In this document: piece after piece, positions 11,995 through 24,125 of the stretch
Position numbering within the stretch: the stretch's first letter is position 1
How the letters are laid out: every line of letters starts with the position of its first letter
Assembly: GCF_009905375.1 (NCBI RefSeq)
Contig: NC_133649.1
Location: forward strand, 228,698,102 to 228,762,101
Direction of reading: 5' to 3'
Length of the DNA: 64,000 nt
Origin: Apium graveolens
Lineage: Eukaryota; Streptophyta; Magnoliopsida; Apiales; Apiaceae
Translations under genes and position numbers: made by a program
The notes under the pieces: model-generated
Told to the model about the DNA's origin: nothing
Database searches by the model: none
What the model saw: only the letters and a program-made list of their open reading frames with translations

Positions 11995-13994
11995 CTACCA
12001 AGGCTAGGGCTTGGTTGAAAGAAATGGAGAAAGCGTTTGTACTTGTGAAAGTAGGTGAGGACCAGAAGACTGACTTTTCTAGCTACTTCCTGAAAGGGGA
12101 AGCAAATTTGGTGGGAATCCAGGAAAGCTGTAGAAGATGGAGATATTGTGACCTGGGATTGGTTTACGAAATTATTTATGGAGAAGTATTTTCCTCGCTA
12201 TATGAAAAACCAGATGGAAATCAAGTTCTTGGAATTAAAGCAAGGAAATATGCCGGTGTCGGAATATGAAGCCAAGTTTACTGAGTTGGCTAGATTTGTT
12301 CCAGAGCGAGTGGATACTGAAGAGAAACGGGCCAAGAGATTCCAACAGGGATTACAACCATGAATTCGCAGTAGAGTTGCAGTTTTTGAATTGACAACTT
12401 ATACCGCCATGGTCCATAAAGCTATGATTATTGAAGGGGAAAGTGAAAGGTCCCAAACGGAAAAGTGTCAAGGAAGTTTTCAGAACCGTTCCAATAGGAA
12501 CCCGGGATTTCAAACTCGGAAAAATATAAATTTCAAAAGGATAGGACAAGGCATCCAGATAGCAGGTAATCGTTTCCAAACTCCCAATCAGCAGGGAATT
12601 ATTAGACCCCCACTACCGCACTACAAAACATATGGTCAGAAATATACGGGTGTCTGTATCAAGGCAAATGTGACATGCTTCAAATACAAACAGAAAGGGC
12701 ACTACTCTAAAGAATGTCTAGCAGGAAGAACATAAGTTACTTTTTTCCAGTATGGAAAGAAAGGACATGTTGCTAGGGATTGCAAAGGACCAGTTATGGC
12801 CGCTAATGTTCCGAAAGTGTTGGAATTACCTCCACCACCAGAATACAATCAGCCTAGAGCAAGAACTTTTAACATGACAAGTAAGGAAGCTGTGCAAAGT
12901 CCTAGTGTGATTGCAGGTACGCTTTTTATGAATTTCATAGATGCAAAAGTATTGATTGATTCTGGAGCTACAAGATCTTTTATTTCTGAAGAATTAATCG
13001 ATAAGATATGTTGCGAAATTCAACGGTTGGGAGAAACGTTAATTATAAAATTAGCAAATGACGACCAAGTTTCGGTAAATTTAGTATGTCCTGAGTGTGA
13101 TATTGAAATAGCCGGACATCATTTCTCTGTGGACTTGATTTCTTTCAAGTTAGGAGAGTTTGATGTTATTTTAGGGATGGATTGGTTAGCTTGTCATAAT
13201 GCTCAGATCGATTATGCGAATAAGAAAGTGAAATTATGAACTGCAAAAAATGCAACGATAATGTTTAGACGCGAGAAATAGTGAAAGAAATTCCTAACAA
13301 TGATGCAGACAAACCGCTTGCTATGACAGGGATGTGAAGTGTATATAGCTTATGTATTGGATACTGAAAATGAAAGCCCAAAGATAGAAGACATTCCATT
13401 TATATGTGAATTTCCTGACGTTTTTCTAGATGAACTTCCAGGGTTACCGCCGGACCGAGAAATTGAGTTTACTATCGATTTAGCACCGAGTACGGGACCA
13501 GTTTCGAAAGCTTCGTATAGGATGGCGCCGGTTGAAATGAAAGAATTATCAGCGCAATTACAAGATCTTCTGGACAGAGGAATTATAAGACCCAGTGTAT
13601 CCCCATGGGGTGCACCGTATTGTTTGTGAAGAAAAAAGATGGCAGCATGCAACTATGTATCGATTATCGTGAACTGAATAAGCTGATAATCAAGAATAAA
13701 TATCCTTTTCCGTGAATTGACGATTTGTTTGATCAACTGAAAAGAGCCGCATATTTTTCCAAGATAGACTTAAGGTCGGGATACCATCAATTGAAGATCA
13801 AAGCTGAAGATATTCCCAAGACTACTTTTCGTACTAGATATGGACATTATGATTTTCTCGTAATGGCATTTGGTCTTACCAACACACCAGCAGCATTCAT
13901 GGATTTGATGAACAGGGTATTCAAGAGGTACTTGGACAAGTTTGTGATTGAATTTATTGATGACATCTTGATTTAGTCGACGACTAAAGAAGAA
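11995..13994 (+). pseudogene. gypsy gag-protease-RT relic (chromovirus type)
   Basis: A Ty3/gypsy polyprotein piece entering mid-gag (TKARAWLKEMEKAF) where the copia LTR ends, and stopping in RT where the next repeat begins. In order: gag with EKYFPRYMKNQ (about 12.19 kb), two degenerate zinc knuckles (CFKYKQKGHYSKEC and FFQYGKKGHVARDC, with Cys lost from both), protease with an intact LIDSGATRSFIS active site (about 12.95 kb) and FDVILGMDWL (about 13.16 kb), and RT with [21 protein letters not shown] and the catalytic FIDDILI (13.96 kb). Defects include a frameshift near 12.1 kb, stops near 12361, 12733 and 13237, and a one-base frameshift near 13.62 kb. RNase H and integrase are missing. 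Confidence 0.88.
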
Positions 13995-16900
13995 TGTGAC
14001 GCCCTCCAAACCCAGGTCAGAAGTTTGGGATCACAATATACATACACACATACACAATATATAAACCTGTATATATAATATTATATGTATTGACCCTTCT
14101 TTACACAACCACGGATTACAACAGGTTCAAGTATGAAAACAAGCCACAACCTTATCTTTTATTACATCGTACCAAAACCCAAATAGTTCAACTTACAACT
14201 GATAATGATATCGTTCTTACAATCTTGCATAACTCATCTACCATATAAAGCTCCTGCTAGCTCGATCCAACTTAACCTGGAATCCTAGATCGCACGTTGG
14301 ACTGGGAATCCTCGTTATCAACAAATTTCATTTTCAACTGTTGAAAATATAAAAAGTTTTGCAAGAGTGAGCTAACTAGCTCAGCAAGTCATAATAGCAA
14401 CAATTGAGGTTAAACAATAGTCAATTGAAATGATTCAGAAGAATCAAGTTTCTGAATAAGAAATGATTAGAATTGGATATTCACTTTTTATTTTAAAAAC
14501 CAAGGTTAAGCTACTGATCAGTCACGCGCTAACCCCGAGCAAGGCTCTTAGCTTTGCTCTATATACTGGATCCAAGGCACGCATTGGACTATGATGACCA
14601 CGAATCTGGTCCGACCACGAATCTGGTGCACATTTATAAAACTATCCAATTCTAAAACAATTAAATATGATAACCAATGTAAATTAATAAGTTGAATCAA
14701 TAACAACATTTATCTTGAAGCATAGGGCGATTCACAATACCATGAAGGTATAACAAGGAATTCAAAAAGATTAGATTTCAATCAAGGAAAGAATCAGAAA
14801 GTAGAAGACCTAGGGTTCAAGGGTTCCAAGGATTGGTATTTTGTTAAACAAGGAATAAGGGTTGGTATGTCAAGCAATTCATTATCAGAAATCAGTATGT
14901 GGTAGATATGTATTTGTGGAGTAGTATTGTATGTGTCTGGCTCGTATATGAGAATTCGACAATCAATGGTTTATGAAGAATAAGGCTTATAGATCAAGAT
15001 CAATGGAATCAGGGTTCAAGGTTGAATAGTTTAAAGTGCTTGCAATATAAAATAAGAGTAATTTTTGAATAATAGAATCATGTTATGAGAAAGTTTGCAA
15101 ATATTTGCAATATATCTTGAAGAAAGGTTCAGAAGTACTTGCCTTATCACCGATGATTTCCAACTTTACTTGTACCCATCTAACAGTTTTACTTTTCCAT
15201 CACTTTCCTTCTTTTTTTTATGCCTTGCTTCTATTTATCAATCACTCGCCTTCTCTTTCTACGCTTCAGTTCTATTTACTGATCACTGGCTTTCTTTTCT
15301 ATGCCTCGCTTACTCTGCTAGGCATCACAAGTATCTTCCAATATTCAATCTCATATTATTCTAATCGTCACATAGACGTCAAAATTTTTTATCTCCCCTT
15401 CGTTTAACCCAAATTCGATTTACGGATTGAAAGTTATGACTAAAACAGTCAAACAATAACCACATAGGCAAATAACACATCAATCAAATAGCACGTAGCA
15501 CATAGCACGCAAGATATTCGGTCAAAATAATTTTTCAAAGAAGATTCGGGATTTAAATAATTTTCCAGGTATTTAATACGAATTTTTGAATATTTTTCGG
15601 AATTAAAATGAGCCTCCGAATCATTTTATAATTAAATAGTAGGGTTCGGACACCCGAATCTGACTTATCGAGCCTTGAAAATAATTTAATATAATATTTT
15701 AAAGCTCAAAACTATTTTTTTAGAATTTTTAAATCAATTTTAAATAATTAAATCAAATTAAATAATTAATTAAAATCAATTAATAGATAATTAAACTAAT
15801 TAATCAATTAATATTTAAATTAATTGACAAATTAATTAATTAAATATTAACTAAAATTAATTAACTAAATAATTTAGATTTATTTTTAAATTAAAAATAA
15901 TTTTCAGAATTAAAATAATGATTTTTGGAAATTTTTGGAAATTAAAAACAAATTTTGAAAATAATTTATAAAAAGAAATCTAAATTTTGAAAGAATTTAA
16001 AACAAAAATCCAGAATTTGTAAAGTTCTGGAAACTTTAGGGGCTAAAGTGCAAAAACAGGATTTCAAAATTTTTTTAGAATAAAAATGGATTAAAACTGG
16101 GTCAAACCGGGTCAAGAATCTTGGTTGATGGATCAGGGAACGGGTCTGGCCAACGAAGAACACCGCCGGGTGTTCCCAGATTCCGGCGAACAAGAAATTT
16201 CCCGGCCAACCAAATTCGTGGCCAAAACTGAATCATTTGATACGATTCTTTACTCCAATCAACTCCCCTTCCCTGCAGCAACTCAGAAAGAAGCTTGTCG
16301 CCTACCCCTGACCCCTAGACATTGTTCTCCGGCCAAATGGCCATTAACTCCGGCGAACCACCGGTGAAACTCGATTTCACGCAAAACGAAACCAAATCAT
16401 ATGTTTTAATCATGAAAATGAAGCCCTGATTATCCTCTGATTTTACCCAGAATCATCCAAGTTAAAAATCCCAAATCTCGGATAAGAACATTCAAGAACA
16501 TTCAACCCTAATCTTTTAAATTTGAAATCAAACTCAAAATTAAACAATGTTATTGAACTCAAAATTTGACATATAATATACCAAAATGACCAGGAAGAAA
16601 AGATCTACATGATTATGCCATCAAATCATATCAAAAATATCAAGAACAAAAATTTCTAATTTAATCCATAAATAATTTGAATTAAAATAATTAATTAAGA
16701 AAAATACCTCGATTTCTGCACTAAAATAGATGGTTGGTTCATAAAGGTATTTTCGAGAGCTTCGATTTGATATATTGCACGGTTAAGTCGGAGTTCGATA
16801 ACGCCTTCATTCGTGCATTTAATTTTCAAGAATGCGACATGAATTCGACATTTTCTCTGTATTTTATGGGGTTTTACTAACTCATTATGAATATACGAAT

Positions 16901-19200
16901 AAAATGAAATGATAAAAGGGCTATATATATTTCTGGAATATTGGTTCATTTTTGATTATACGTGTTATAAGCTTTAATTTAAGCTATAGAACGTGAAGTT
17001 TCATGTACGAATCTGTGATTTCGAAGTTTGGTCGGAGTTTATGTCGGTCTGATCGGAGATTGATATTCAGGGATGATTCCGGTGATTAAACGGTATTTTT
17101 GTGTTGTTGAAGTGATTTGTAATCGATTCCAGTCAAGAAAAAGACCAAATGATGTCAATTTTGGCCTGAAAATGGGCCATCGGAATCTGATCTGGTGACC
17201 GGATTCTGGGCAAAATCCGGAGAGTTCTTCACGACCCAAATTTTGACCTGTTTGACCCGATTGGATTACCCGATTTTGATCCAATTTTGTTAGAGATTGG
17301 TTTCTCACAAGTGTTTCTGGAATTTTATTTTTATTTTTATTAATTATAAAATCAGTTTTTATTTATTTTATAAATTGATTAATTAATTATTTAATTAATT
17401 GATTTTTATTATACATAATTCTGAAATATTTTCTTAAAATCAGAATTATTTATTTATTTAATTATTTATTATTTATTAATTATTTAAAAATGATTAATTA
17501 TTTTGATAATTAATCAAATAATTTTTAATAAATTATAATAAATTCATTTTAATTCCAAAACAATTATGGAAAAATCATTTTTAATTTTGGTTTTTCCCAA
17601 ATAATTATTTAAAAATGTTTTTAAGGTTTTATATTTAATAATAATTATTTATATTGAATAATAAATTGATTTATCTGTAATTATCTGATATCATTTATCC
17701 GATTCGAGCGAAATGAAATCCCTTTGACTCAGAAAGATGATCTGTTTCCATTAAGAATAATATTAAATCCTAATTTCTTTTAGAAACTAGTTGAATTTCG
17801 ATAATTATTTAATAGTAAGCCTTATTGTGTATAGAGACGAGTCCAATAAATCCCGAAAAAATAGGAACGAGTCAGATATTGTGTAGTTAAGCGAATAGCA
17901 AGTCGATTTTGATTTTAAAAATTATTTTAAACCTAGAATAACTATGTGAACTTATGGGCTACGTGAATTATATGGTTAATTAAGTCTTGTTTACTAATGA
18001 TTAATGTACGTGTTAATAATACGTGAATGGGTAGACGGTAAGGGCTATGTGAAGTCGGTTTGAGACGCGATAGAGATACGGGATGACTAAATAAGTCCAT
18101 TTCTTTGATAGAAGCGAAGCCAACAAGGCGAGTCGAGCCGCTGATAGACGACGGTGAAGTACTTGGAGTAGAACGCGAAAAAAGCATGTTTTTCCCCTAT
18201 TCTAATTTCAGAATAGTGAAATTACTTCAAATTCTCATTGCAATTGCACACTTATAAATCCTGTTCACAAACACTGATATACAATTGTTATTCTTTAGTT
18301 CATACTTCATTTCGATTCCTGATTTCTCCTAATTCATTGAATCCTCTTTTCATATTCCAATAGTTATAGATATATATTGATATATTCTGGTGTTGGAATA
18401 TATCAAGGCATACCGATTGTTCCGGTAGCTCCTCTATGGACTGGACGGTGACATTTGGGAATCAGGTTTACACTTGATCCTAAGGACCAGGACATAACCG
18501 GATCCTTGTATTTGGTCGTAGAGCCTGGGTACCCGAATGGATCTATACATTGAGGTATGGATCTGTACTGTATCCTGGTTGATCAACAGGATATAGGTGC
18601 GAACTTGTATCCAGTTTAGTTCATTTGTTATTCGCCGATAGTGGCCTTCGTTCTTTTCTCACGAGGTTATATCTTTGCAGACATAACCAGATTTCCGGTT
18701 CATTTAGCTTACTATAACACTGCTTATTTATTTCGGACTTGTTGAGCAACTTATGGCTCACCCCTTTCTTGTTGTTATTCACCTTATTATTTTCAGTTAA
18801 GAAGGAAGATGAAACCTATCAGGACTCGAGTGGTAAAGAAGCGAGTCAAGCCGCGGGAGCCTCTCATACCCAAGGTGTTGATCCCAATCCAGGAAGAATG
18901 CTTTGAGTTGCTGGAGCAGGTGTAGTGTAGATAGTTAATGAGTGTGTTTGAAAAAATGAGAAAAGTAGTTTAATACTTATTAGACAACAGTTTGTAATCA
19001 AGAGAGTTTGTAAGATTTTAAATTGGGTTTCTAATAAAGTAGATTGTGGTTCTTGTTTTCATACTTCAACCTAAAAAGATCCTGGTTTGTGTAAAAAGGG
19101 GTTTAGATATATAAATATATATCTCTGTTTGATTGTTGTACAGGTTTGGTGATTAGCTAGTAACCCCTAGACATATACCCCGGGTATGGAGGGTGTTACA
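13995..19200. repeat. Head-to-head pair of chromovirus LTR-like halves
   Basis: A 5.2-kb gene-free segment. Its left end reads TGTGACGCCCTCC and its right end GGAGGGTGTTACA, so both outer ends are LTR 3' termini pointing away from each other. Supporting marks appear in both halves in opposite orientation: a GCTCAC plus AACAG/TCAGTT block (about 14.32-14.40 kb minus, about 18.74-18.80 kb plus), and GGGTCAAAC-type text (about 16.10 kb plus against about 17.26 kb minus). The middle is very AT-rich (15.7-16.0 and 17.3-17.7 kb). The alternative is one unusually long solo LTR. The flanking 5-mers AAGAA and AGAGT do not match, so no target duplication supports a single insertion. The small ORFs inside are not credible genes. 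Confidence 0.55.
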
Positions 19201-19996
19201 AGAGTCCAATTTTAGCATGTTATTTTCATTTCCAAATCCACTATTCCATTACAGGAATCAAGAAACCATTTGTTCCGCTATGGGAACCATAAATCCAAAA
19301 TCAGATATACATTGGATGTTATCTAGGGACGTGTGATCAGGCCTCCATAAAAGTTATCTAGGAGAGCTAGTCGGGCTAGCACAAAAATTGTCTAAGAAAG
19401 CTGATCGGGCTTTCACACAAATCAACCGGATTCGTAGAGACTGGTTATGTCTCTAATTAACTATGCTGGTCTAATTGGTAAAGATACGGTGCACAACCGA
19501 GTTAGCCGCTTACGCAACGTTATCCAATATCTGATTCATTTTATACATTTTTGAAATCACATTCACCTATCTCTTGTTAAGACAATTCTATCACAGCACA
19601 CTATTCAAAACCTTTTTTTCATTTTAAACATATTTTAGAGATATGTACTTTTAGAAGTTATTTCTCCCCAAAATATATTTTAAACAACATTTTCAAATAC
19701 ATGGGATACGTAACTTAAAATGTTTTTGTTCCTGTTCAAAAAATAAACAACAATTCATATATACTAAACCATAAAAGTATGGTCAGGGGTATTTGCCTTG
19801 GAAAGCTTTACAAATATTACTGGTTGACCTTGGACCGATCTGGACGCTCGGCTTTTTCATCTAACTATTAGACTATCCTGGATCTGACTTCAACACTCAG
19901 GTCCTTCGATTGGAACCTTGCTGAGCTTGTCGACTAATCACTAGGCTATCTTTAGTCCGACATCAACTCTCGGGTCTTCCGACTAGGACCTAGTAA
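19201..19996 (-). repeat. Fragment of LTR family A (second copy)
   Basis: About 800 bp that align by eye with 4026-4850 of the left LTR, sharing phrases such as TTGGATGTTATCTAGGGACG, CGCTTACGCAACGTTATCC and the GGTCAGGGGTA block. There are many point differences and small gaps, so the copies are old. It starts at the end of the head-to-head repeat and stops where truncated Athila LTR sequence starts. No gene is visible. Confidence 0.8.
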
Positions 19997-21260
19997 GATT
20001 CAATATTAACTATAATTAACTACTTAATTAACCACTTAACTAACACTTCAATTTATCAATAATAAAACACTCATGAGATCACAACTTCATTATTACTTCC
20101 TTCTATAGCCATTGTTATTACCTTTAGCATGTGACAGTGATGATATTAATCGAATAACACGAAACTGATAAAAGCCAACTTTCATTGTACTAATACCATT
20201 CCACCAAGCATCCACAATTAAGATAGAAGTTAAATAGTCATCAATTATGTTGAGTTCCTATATGTCTACAGAAATTGACAACACAACGATTTAAGCACAA
20301 GTTATTCTTTTTTTATTACATAGGGCAAATAAAACTGTTAGAGTTACCCACTAATCATGCACAACGTACATGAACCTATGCTAGCATGGCAAGTTCTAAA
20401 TCTCAAGATCCATCGTCGCTTCACAAGAGATTAACACCCTATCTTATATGTTCGCGACGCAAATAAGACGAATACGCACAACCAATACTAGATATCAAAC
20501 AATCATCACACACTAAAGTATTAAACAATTAACTAAAGAATTCCATAATAAATCCGTTGCAACCCCATGATCACGATTAGCCCATAATAGAACTTATCGC
20601 CATCATGGGTTCATATGAAATCATGATAAACAAACACAAGAAAATAATAACTAAACTAATTATATTAAACAGAGTACGTCACAAGAGTAAATAAGTCAAA
20701 GCAAGAAAACTAGCATCCAACATTACAACGAAACAAAAATCACAAGAAAATATGCTTCCTCTTCGTTGCGGTGTGCTAAATCGGTCTTCTTCCTTATCTC
20801 CTTCGCTTCTTGCGTAAAACACAATCTTCTTCTTCTTAATCCCCCCTGTGAAAACGTCTCAAATCTACTTATATAATAGTCCCATAAAACTCAGATTACA
20901 TAGAAGTTGGAAGCCAAACAGAAGTAGAAGTCTAAAATAATTCAGCAAAATTCCCGACCCTGCGCGGCCGCTCAGCATAGCTGCGCGGCCGCTCAGCATA
21001 GCTGCGCGGGCGCGCAGGCCTCTAATGGAAAAAATCCAAGTTTGCTCCGTTTCTTCGTCGTAATCTGCCCGTTCCTTTCCTCTCGCAATGGTGAACACAT
21101 GCCAAGGCTTATTCTTGATGATTCCTCCCCCGAAATGCAACTAATACCCTGAAATGCATAAATACTAGAAAAACGCATCAAATACACAAAATACTTGATT
21201 TCAAGACACCAATTTAAGCCATTTTAAGATGTTCTAAGTGGTATAAAATGCCACTTATCA
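19997..21260 (-). repeat. Athila 3' LTR, truncated
   Basis: On the minus strand it starts TGATAAGTGGCATTTT at 21260 after the polypurine tract and matches the 5' LTR down to about 19997. The last ~175 bp present in the 5' copy (ending CCCTAACA) are missing and replaced by LTR family A sequence. A TATA-like TTATATAAG lies at 20868-20876 (minus), with the GC-rich NotI-containing array at 20960-21018, about 84 bp upstream of it. Because the end is lost, no target duplication can be tested. Confidence 0.9.
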
Positions 21261-21276
21261 CACCCCCAAACTTAAA
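21261..21276 (-). other. Polypurine tract of Athila
   Basis: Minus-strand TTTAAGTTTGGGGGTG directly before the 3' LTR start TGATAAG; this is where plus-strand DNA synthesis is primed. The position confirms the LTR boundary. Confidence 0.85.
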
Positions 21277-22392
21277 TCGATGCTTCCCTCAAGCGTCACA
21301 GACTCAAAACAAATAAAAATATGCATGAATGCAATCTATATGAAAATGCAGCGATCCCCCTTACTACAATTAATCAACCAAATTGCCACATCTCAACTAA
21401 TGCAGTTAGACAACTAAAGATCAATAAACTCATGTAAACGGACATACAGCCAGAAACGTGGTGTGTGCAAATGCTTAACAGATATGCTTCGGAACTAGAC
21501 CAATTACTATGACTAGACTATCCTCAAGGCAATCCTATGATTATACAAAGAATAAAAATTCCAGGCACAAAGTGATATACAACACTACAAGAACTCTGGA
21601 GCTTACTACGGAATCGTGCTTTTTATTTACAACTCAAATGCTTATTTGACCGTGCAATGAGTGAGGTCCACAAAAGACTTATACAATGATATCCATGTAA
21701 CGAGCGTTAGGTTAGCGGATCCCAGACCCTAAAAGCCTTAGGCCGCTAGGCACAAAGTCCCCTAAGAACTTAATAACTCGAATACCAAAGAGCCCACTCT
21801 TGATCAATTATGCCAAATTTTTTTTTTTTAATTTCTGAGCAAGTGCGTTTCGCTCCATCTTGCTCAACCCTAGACTACTCGCAACATACGCGAGCCGGCT
21901 ACTAGCCATTTGACGCCTAGCCACAACTAGCAACAACTTCCATATTTTTTTCTCCAAAATTTTTCTTTTTCAAGTCTTTATCACTAAGAACCTATAATCG
22001 AATTCTAAGCATAATAAGTAGATTGACCTTGAAAACAACCAAATCATAACACAATCTAGCCCTTTCACATTCTATAAGACTTAGTGGACTTACAATTGTT
22101 TCTAGCATGCATATCAACCTTCACAACTTAATATCACTTTAATGCTATCACTACACTCACATCAATATCACAATTCAGTCGATAAATCATTGCAAAAGGG
22201 ATCATGATAAATGCATGAGCTACATGACATTCATAAAAAAAACTATATGGCATAAATTATGCAACTATATGAACTAAACTATCATGAATATGCAACTAAA
22301 TGACACACACACAATATTCCTTAACTACCACCCCCAAACTAAAAATCTTCACTGTCCTCAGTGAAAGTAGTAGAAAGGAACACAGGGTATAC

Positions 22393-23565
22393 CTACTCGA
22401 AGTCATCATCATCATCACCTTCAGTGGGTGGAGTATCAGGCGGCGGGTATGCAGAGTCCTCACCAAAAACTGGCCACTGGATATCAGCTCCAAGGCCTCG
22501 AAAAGCAGTCCCTAACGCAAGGGTGAGTTCCTGAGCAAACCTGCTCTGTGTCTCATATATGGCATCCATCCGCCGTGAAAGCCTCCTATACTGGGCATCA
22601 ACCATCCCAGCACCCTCCTGAGCTCTCGAAGAACCAGCCTCATCACGCCCTGGCCTAGCCATAGTAGCACCTCGTGCTGGACGCCCTCCTGGAAGACGAT
22701 AACCCAGCCCATGCTCCTCAGGCTCACCACCGGTCCACTCCTGCATCCCAATCAGAGTGCCAGAATCAATCGGAGCGGCTGGCAACTGCAACTACTCATG
22801 AGCCGGCCAGTTCACTCCCACTGTTCGGCATAGCTTCGTAACCGTAGATGCATAAGGGATGTTCATATGCTTTGCTCCCCTCAAAAACTTCAGAATTCCT
22901 TGGTAGATAAACTCACCAAGGTCCACATAGTACTCCTCATTCAGAATTCCCCACAACAGCTGTGCTCTCTCAACTGTGACCTCGTGTGCATGCGAAGAAG
23001 GCAAAATATTAGCACAAATAAATGCATTCCATGCACGGGCATACCTGTTCATGGCGATCGCCGGAAAGTGACGATACTCATTATTGCCTGTACTGCGGGT
23101 CCAAACTGTGCCCGGTCGACAGAGAGTCGCACAAATCAAATCCAAGTCAAAATCCTCAACAGTCTTTTCATTCCAATTCTCCTCCTCGGGCTTCCTCTCT
23201 CGCTGTCCAATCACATGGCGAATCGCCGCAGGATGATAATCAACCCTTAGCCCACGGACCACAGAAAACCCATTCTTTTCAGCCTTCGCGTTCGCGTAGA
23301 ACTCGCGAACAACGCTCATCGGTACTGCTTCGGGTGACTCACAAAAAGCTATCCACCCCTTCTCTGCAATCATGGGCAACAACTCACCATCCCTCCCCGA
23401 TGGTAAAAACCCCCTCTCCTTCAGAATCGGCTTACCCAACAGCCTAGTGTACTCCTCCTCCGTGGCTCTGTCAGTTAACCGAGGCCTTGCAGCAGTACCC
23501 CTCGATGAATCAGCAGTAGGAACTGTGCTGCTGCTGTCAATAGTGCGTGCTCTCTTGGGTGCCAT
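22393..23565 (-). pseudogene. Athila extra 3' ORF (env position), one in-frame stop
   Basis: A 391-codon reading frame from ATG 23565 to a TAG at 22393, broken only by a TAG at 22792-22794. Residues 1-257 have a basic start (APKRAR), then a globular part with ELLPMIAEKGW (61-71), VVREFYANA (85-93), VVRGLRVDYHP (102-112), ARAWNAFICANILPS (176-190) and LLWGILNEEYYVDLG (203-217). This resembles the domain annotated in plants as 'putative plant transposon protein', known from Athila-type 3' ORFs; that is family knowledge recalled, not searched. The 131 residues after the stop hold a likely helix (RRLSRRMDAIYETQSRFAQEL region) and end in DDDDDFE. I see no signal peptide or convincing membrane span, so an envelope role is not supported. 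It has its own upstream TATA box and GC-rich array. Function unknown. Confidence 0.75.
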
Positions 23566-23634
23566 GGATTCGTGAATAAAAGCGTGTAAGAACTGATATT
23601 TGATGTTTGTGAGAGGGTTTAAGTGTAGGAAGTT

Positions 23635-23672
23635 TTATGGGAGATATGTAGGATAGGTGTATGTATATATAG
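23635..23672 (-). promoter_or_regulatory. Putative internal promoter for the Athila 3' ORF
   Basis: On the minus strand a clean TATA box (CTATATATACAT, core 23664-23672) lies 99 bases before the ORF3 ATG. A start site near 23635 would give a leader of about 70 nt, rich in C and A (ACACTTAAACCCTCTCAC) and lacking an upstream ATG that I could see. A plant-promoter-like AAACCCTAATC precedes the TATA. The GC-rich array starts 155 bp upstream of it. Transcription start is inferred from spacing alone. Confidence 0.5.
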
Positions 23673-23826
23673 GGTGTGGATTAGATTAGGGTTTGGGAAT
23701 TAAGGGATAAAATGATGGGGTAGTGGGAACAAATCATGGGTTTATGGGCTAAAACTGTTTTTGTGTTTGTTTTTATTTGGTTTTTTTTTTTTCTGAACTG
23801 TAAAAAAAATTTCTGGTCCTCGACCC

Positions 23827-23967
23827 CTGCGCGGCCGCTCAGCATAGCTGCGCGGCCGCTCAGCATAGCTGCGCGGCCGCTCAGCATAGCTGCGCGGCCG
23901 CTCAGCATAGCTGCGCGGGCGCTCAGCTTGTTGCGCGGCCGCTCAGCTTAGCTGCGCGGGCGCGCAG
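23827..23967 (-). repeat. GC-rich 21-bp tandem array upstream of ORF3
   Basis: Six units of about 21 bp (plus-strand CTGCGCGGCCGCTCAGCATAG, starts at 23827, 23848, 23869, 23890, 23911, 23932), capped by CTGCGCGGGCGCGCAG. Most units hold a NotI site (GCGGCCGC). It is a sharp CpG-rich island in AT-rich DNA. The same cassette, with fewer units and the same cap, lies in both Athila LTRs (20960-21018; 45307-45371). Confidence 0.92.
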
Positions 23968-24125
23968 GGGGTCACTGGAAATTTTTTTTTTCAGCCCCTG
24001 TTTTCTGATTTTTTTGTGTTTTTGGATAGGTTATTAACTTCTAAGGGTTCCTGTAACAATAATTCATGGGTTGCCTCCTACGCAGCGCTTCTTTTTCGTC
24101 ATTAGCTTGACGTTTCGTACCCTGT

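Noticed and set aside
13995..19200. A simple solo LTR with target duplication
   Set aside because: Flanking 5-mers AAGAA and AGAGT differ, and both ends look like LTR 3' termini; kept instead as a head-to-head composite with moderate confidence.
23022..23447. Long plus-strand open frames opposite the Athila 3' ORF
   Set aside because: Antisense shadows of a GC-richer coding region; no promoter or domain seen on that strand.
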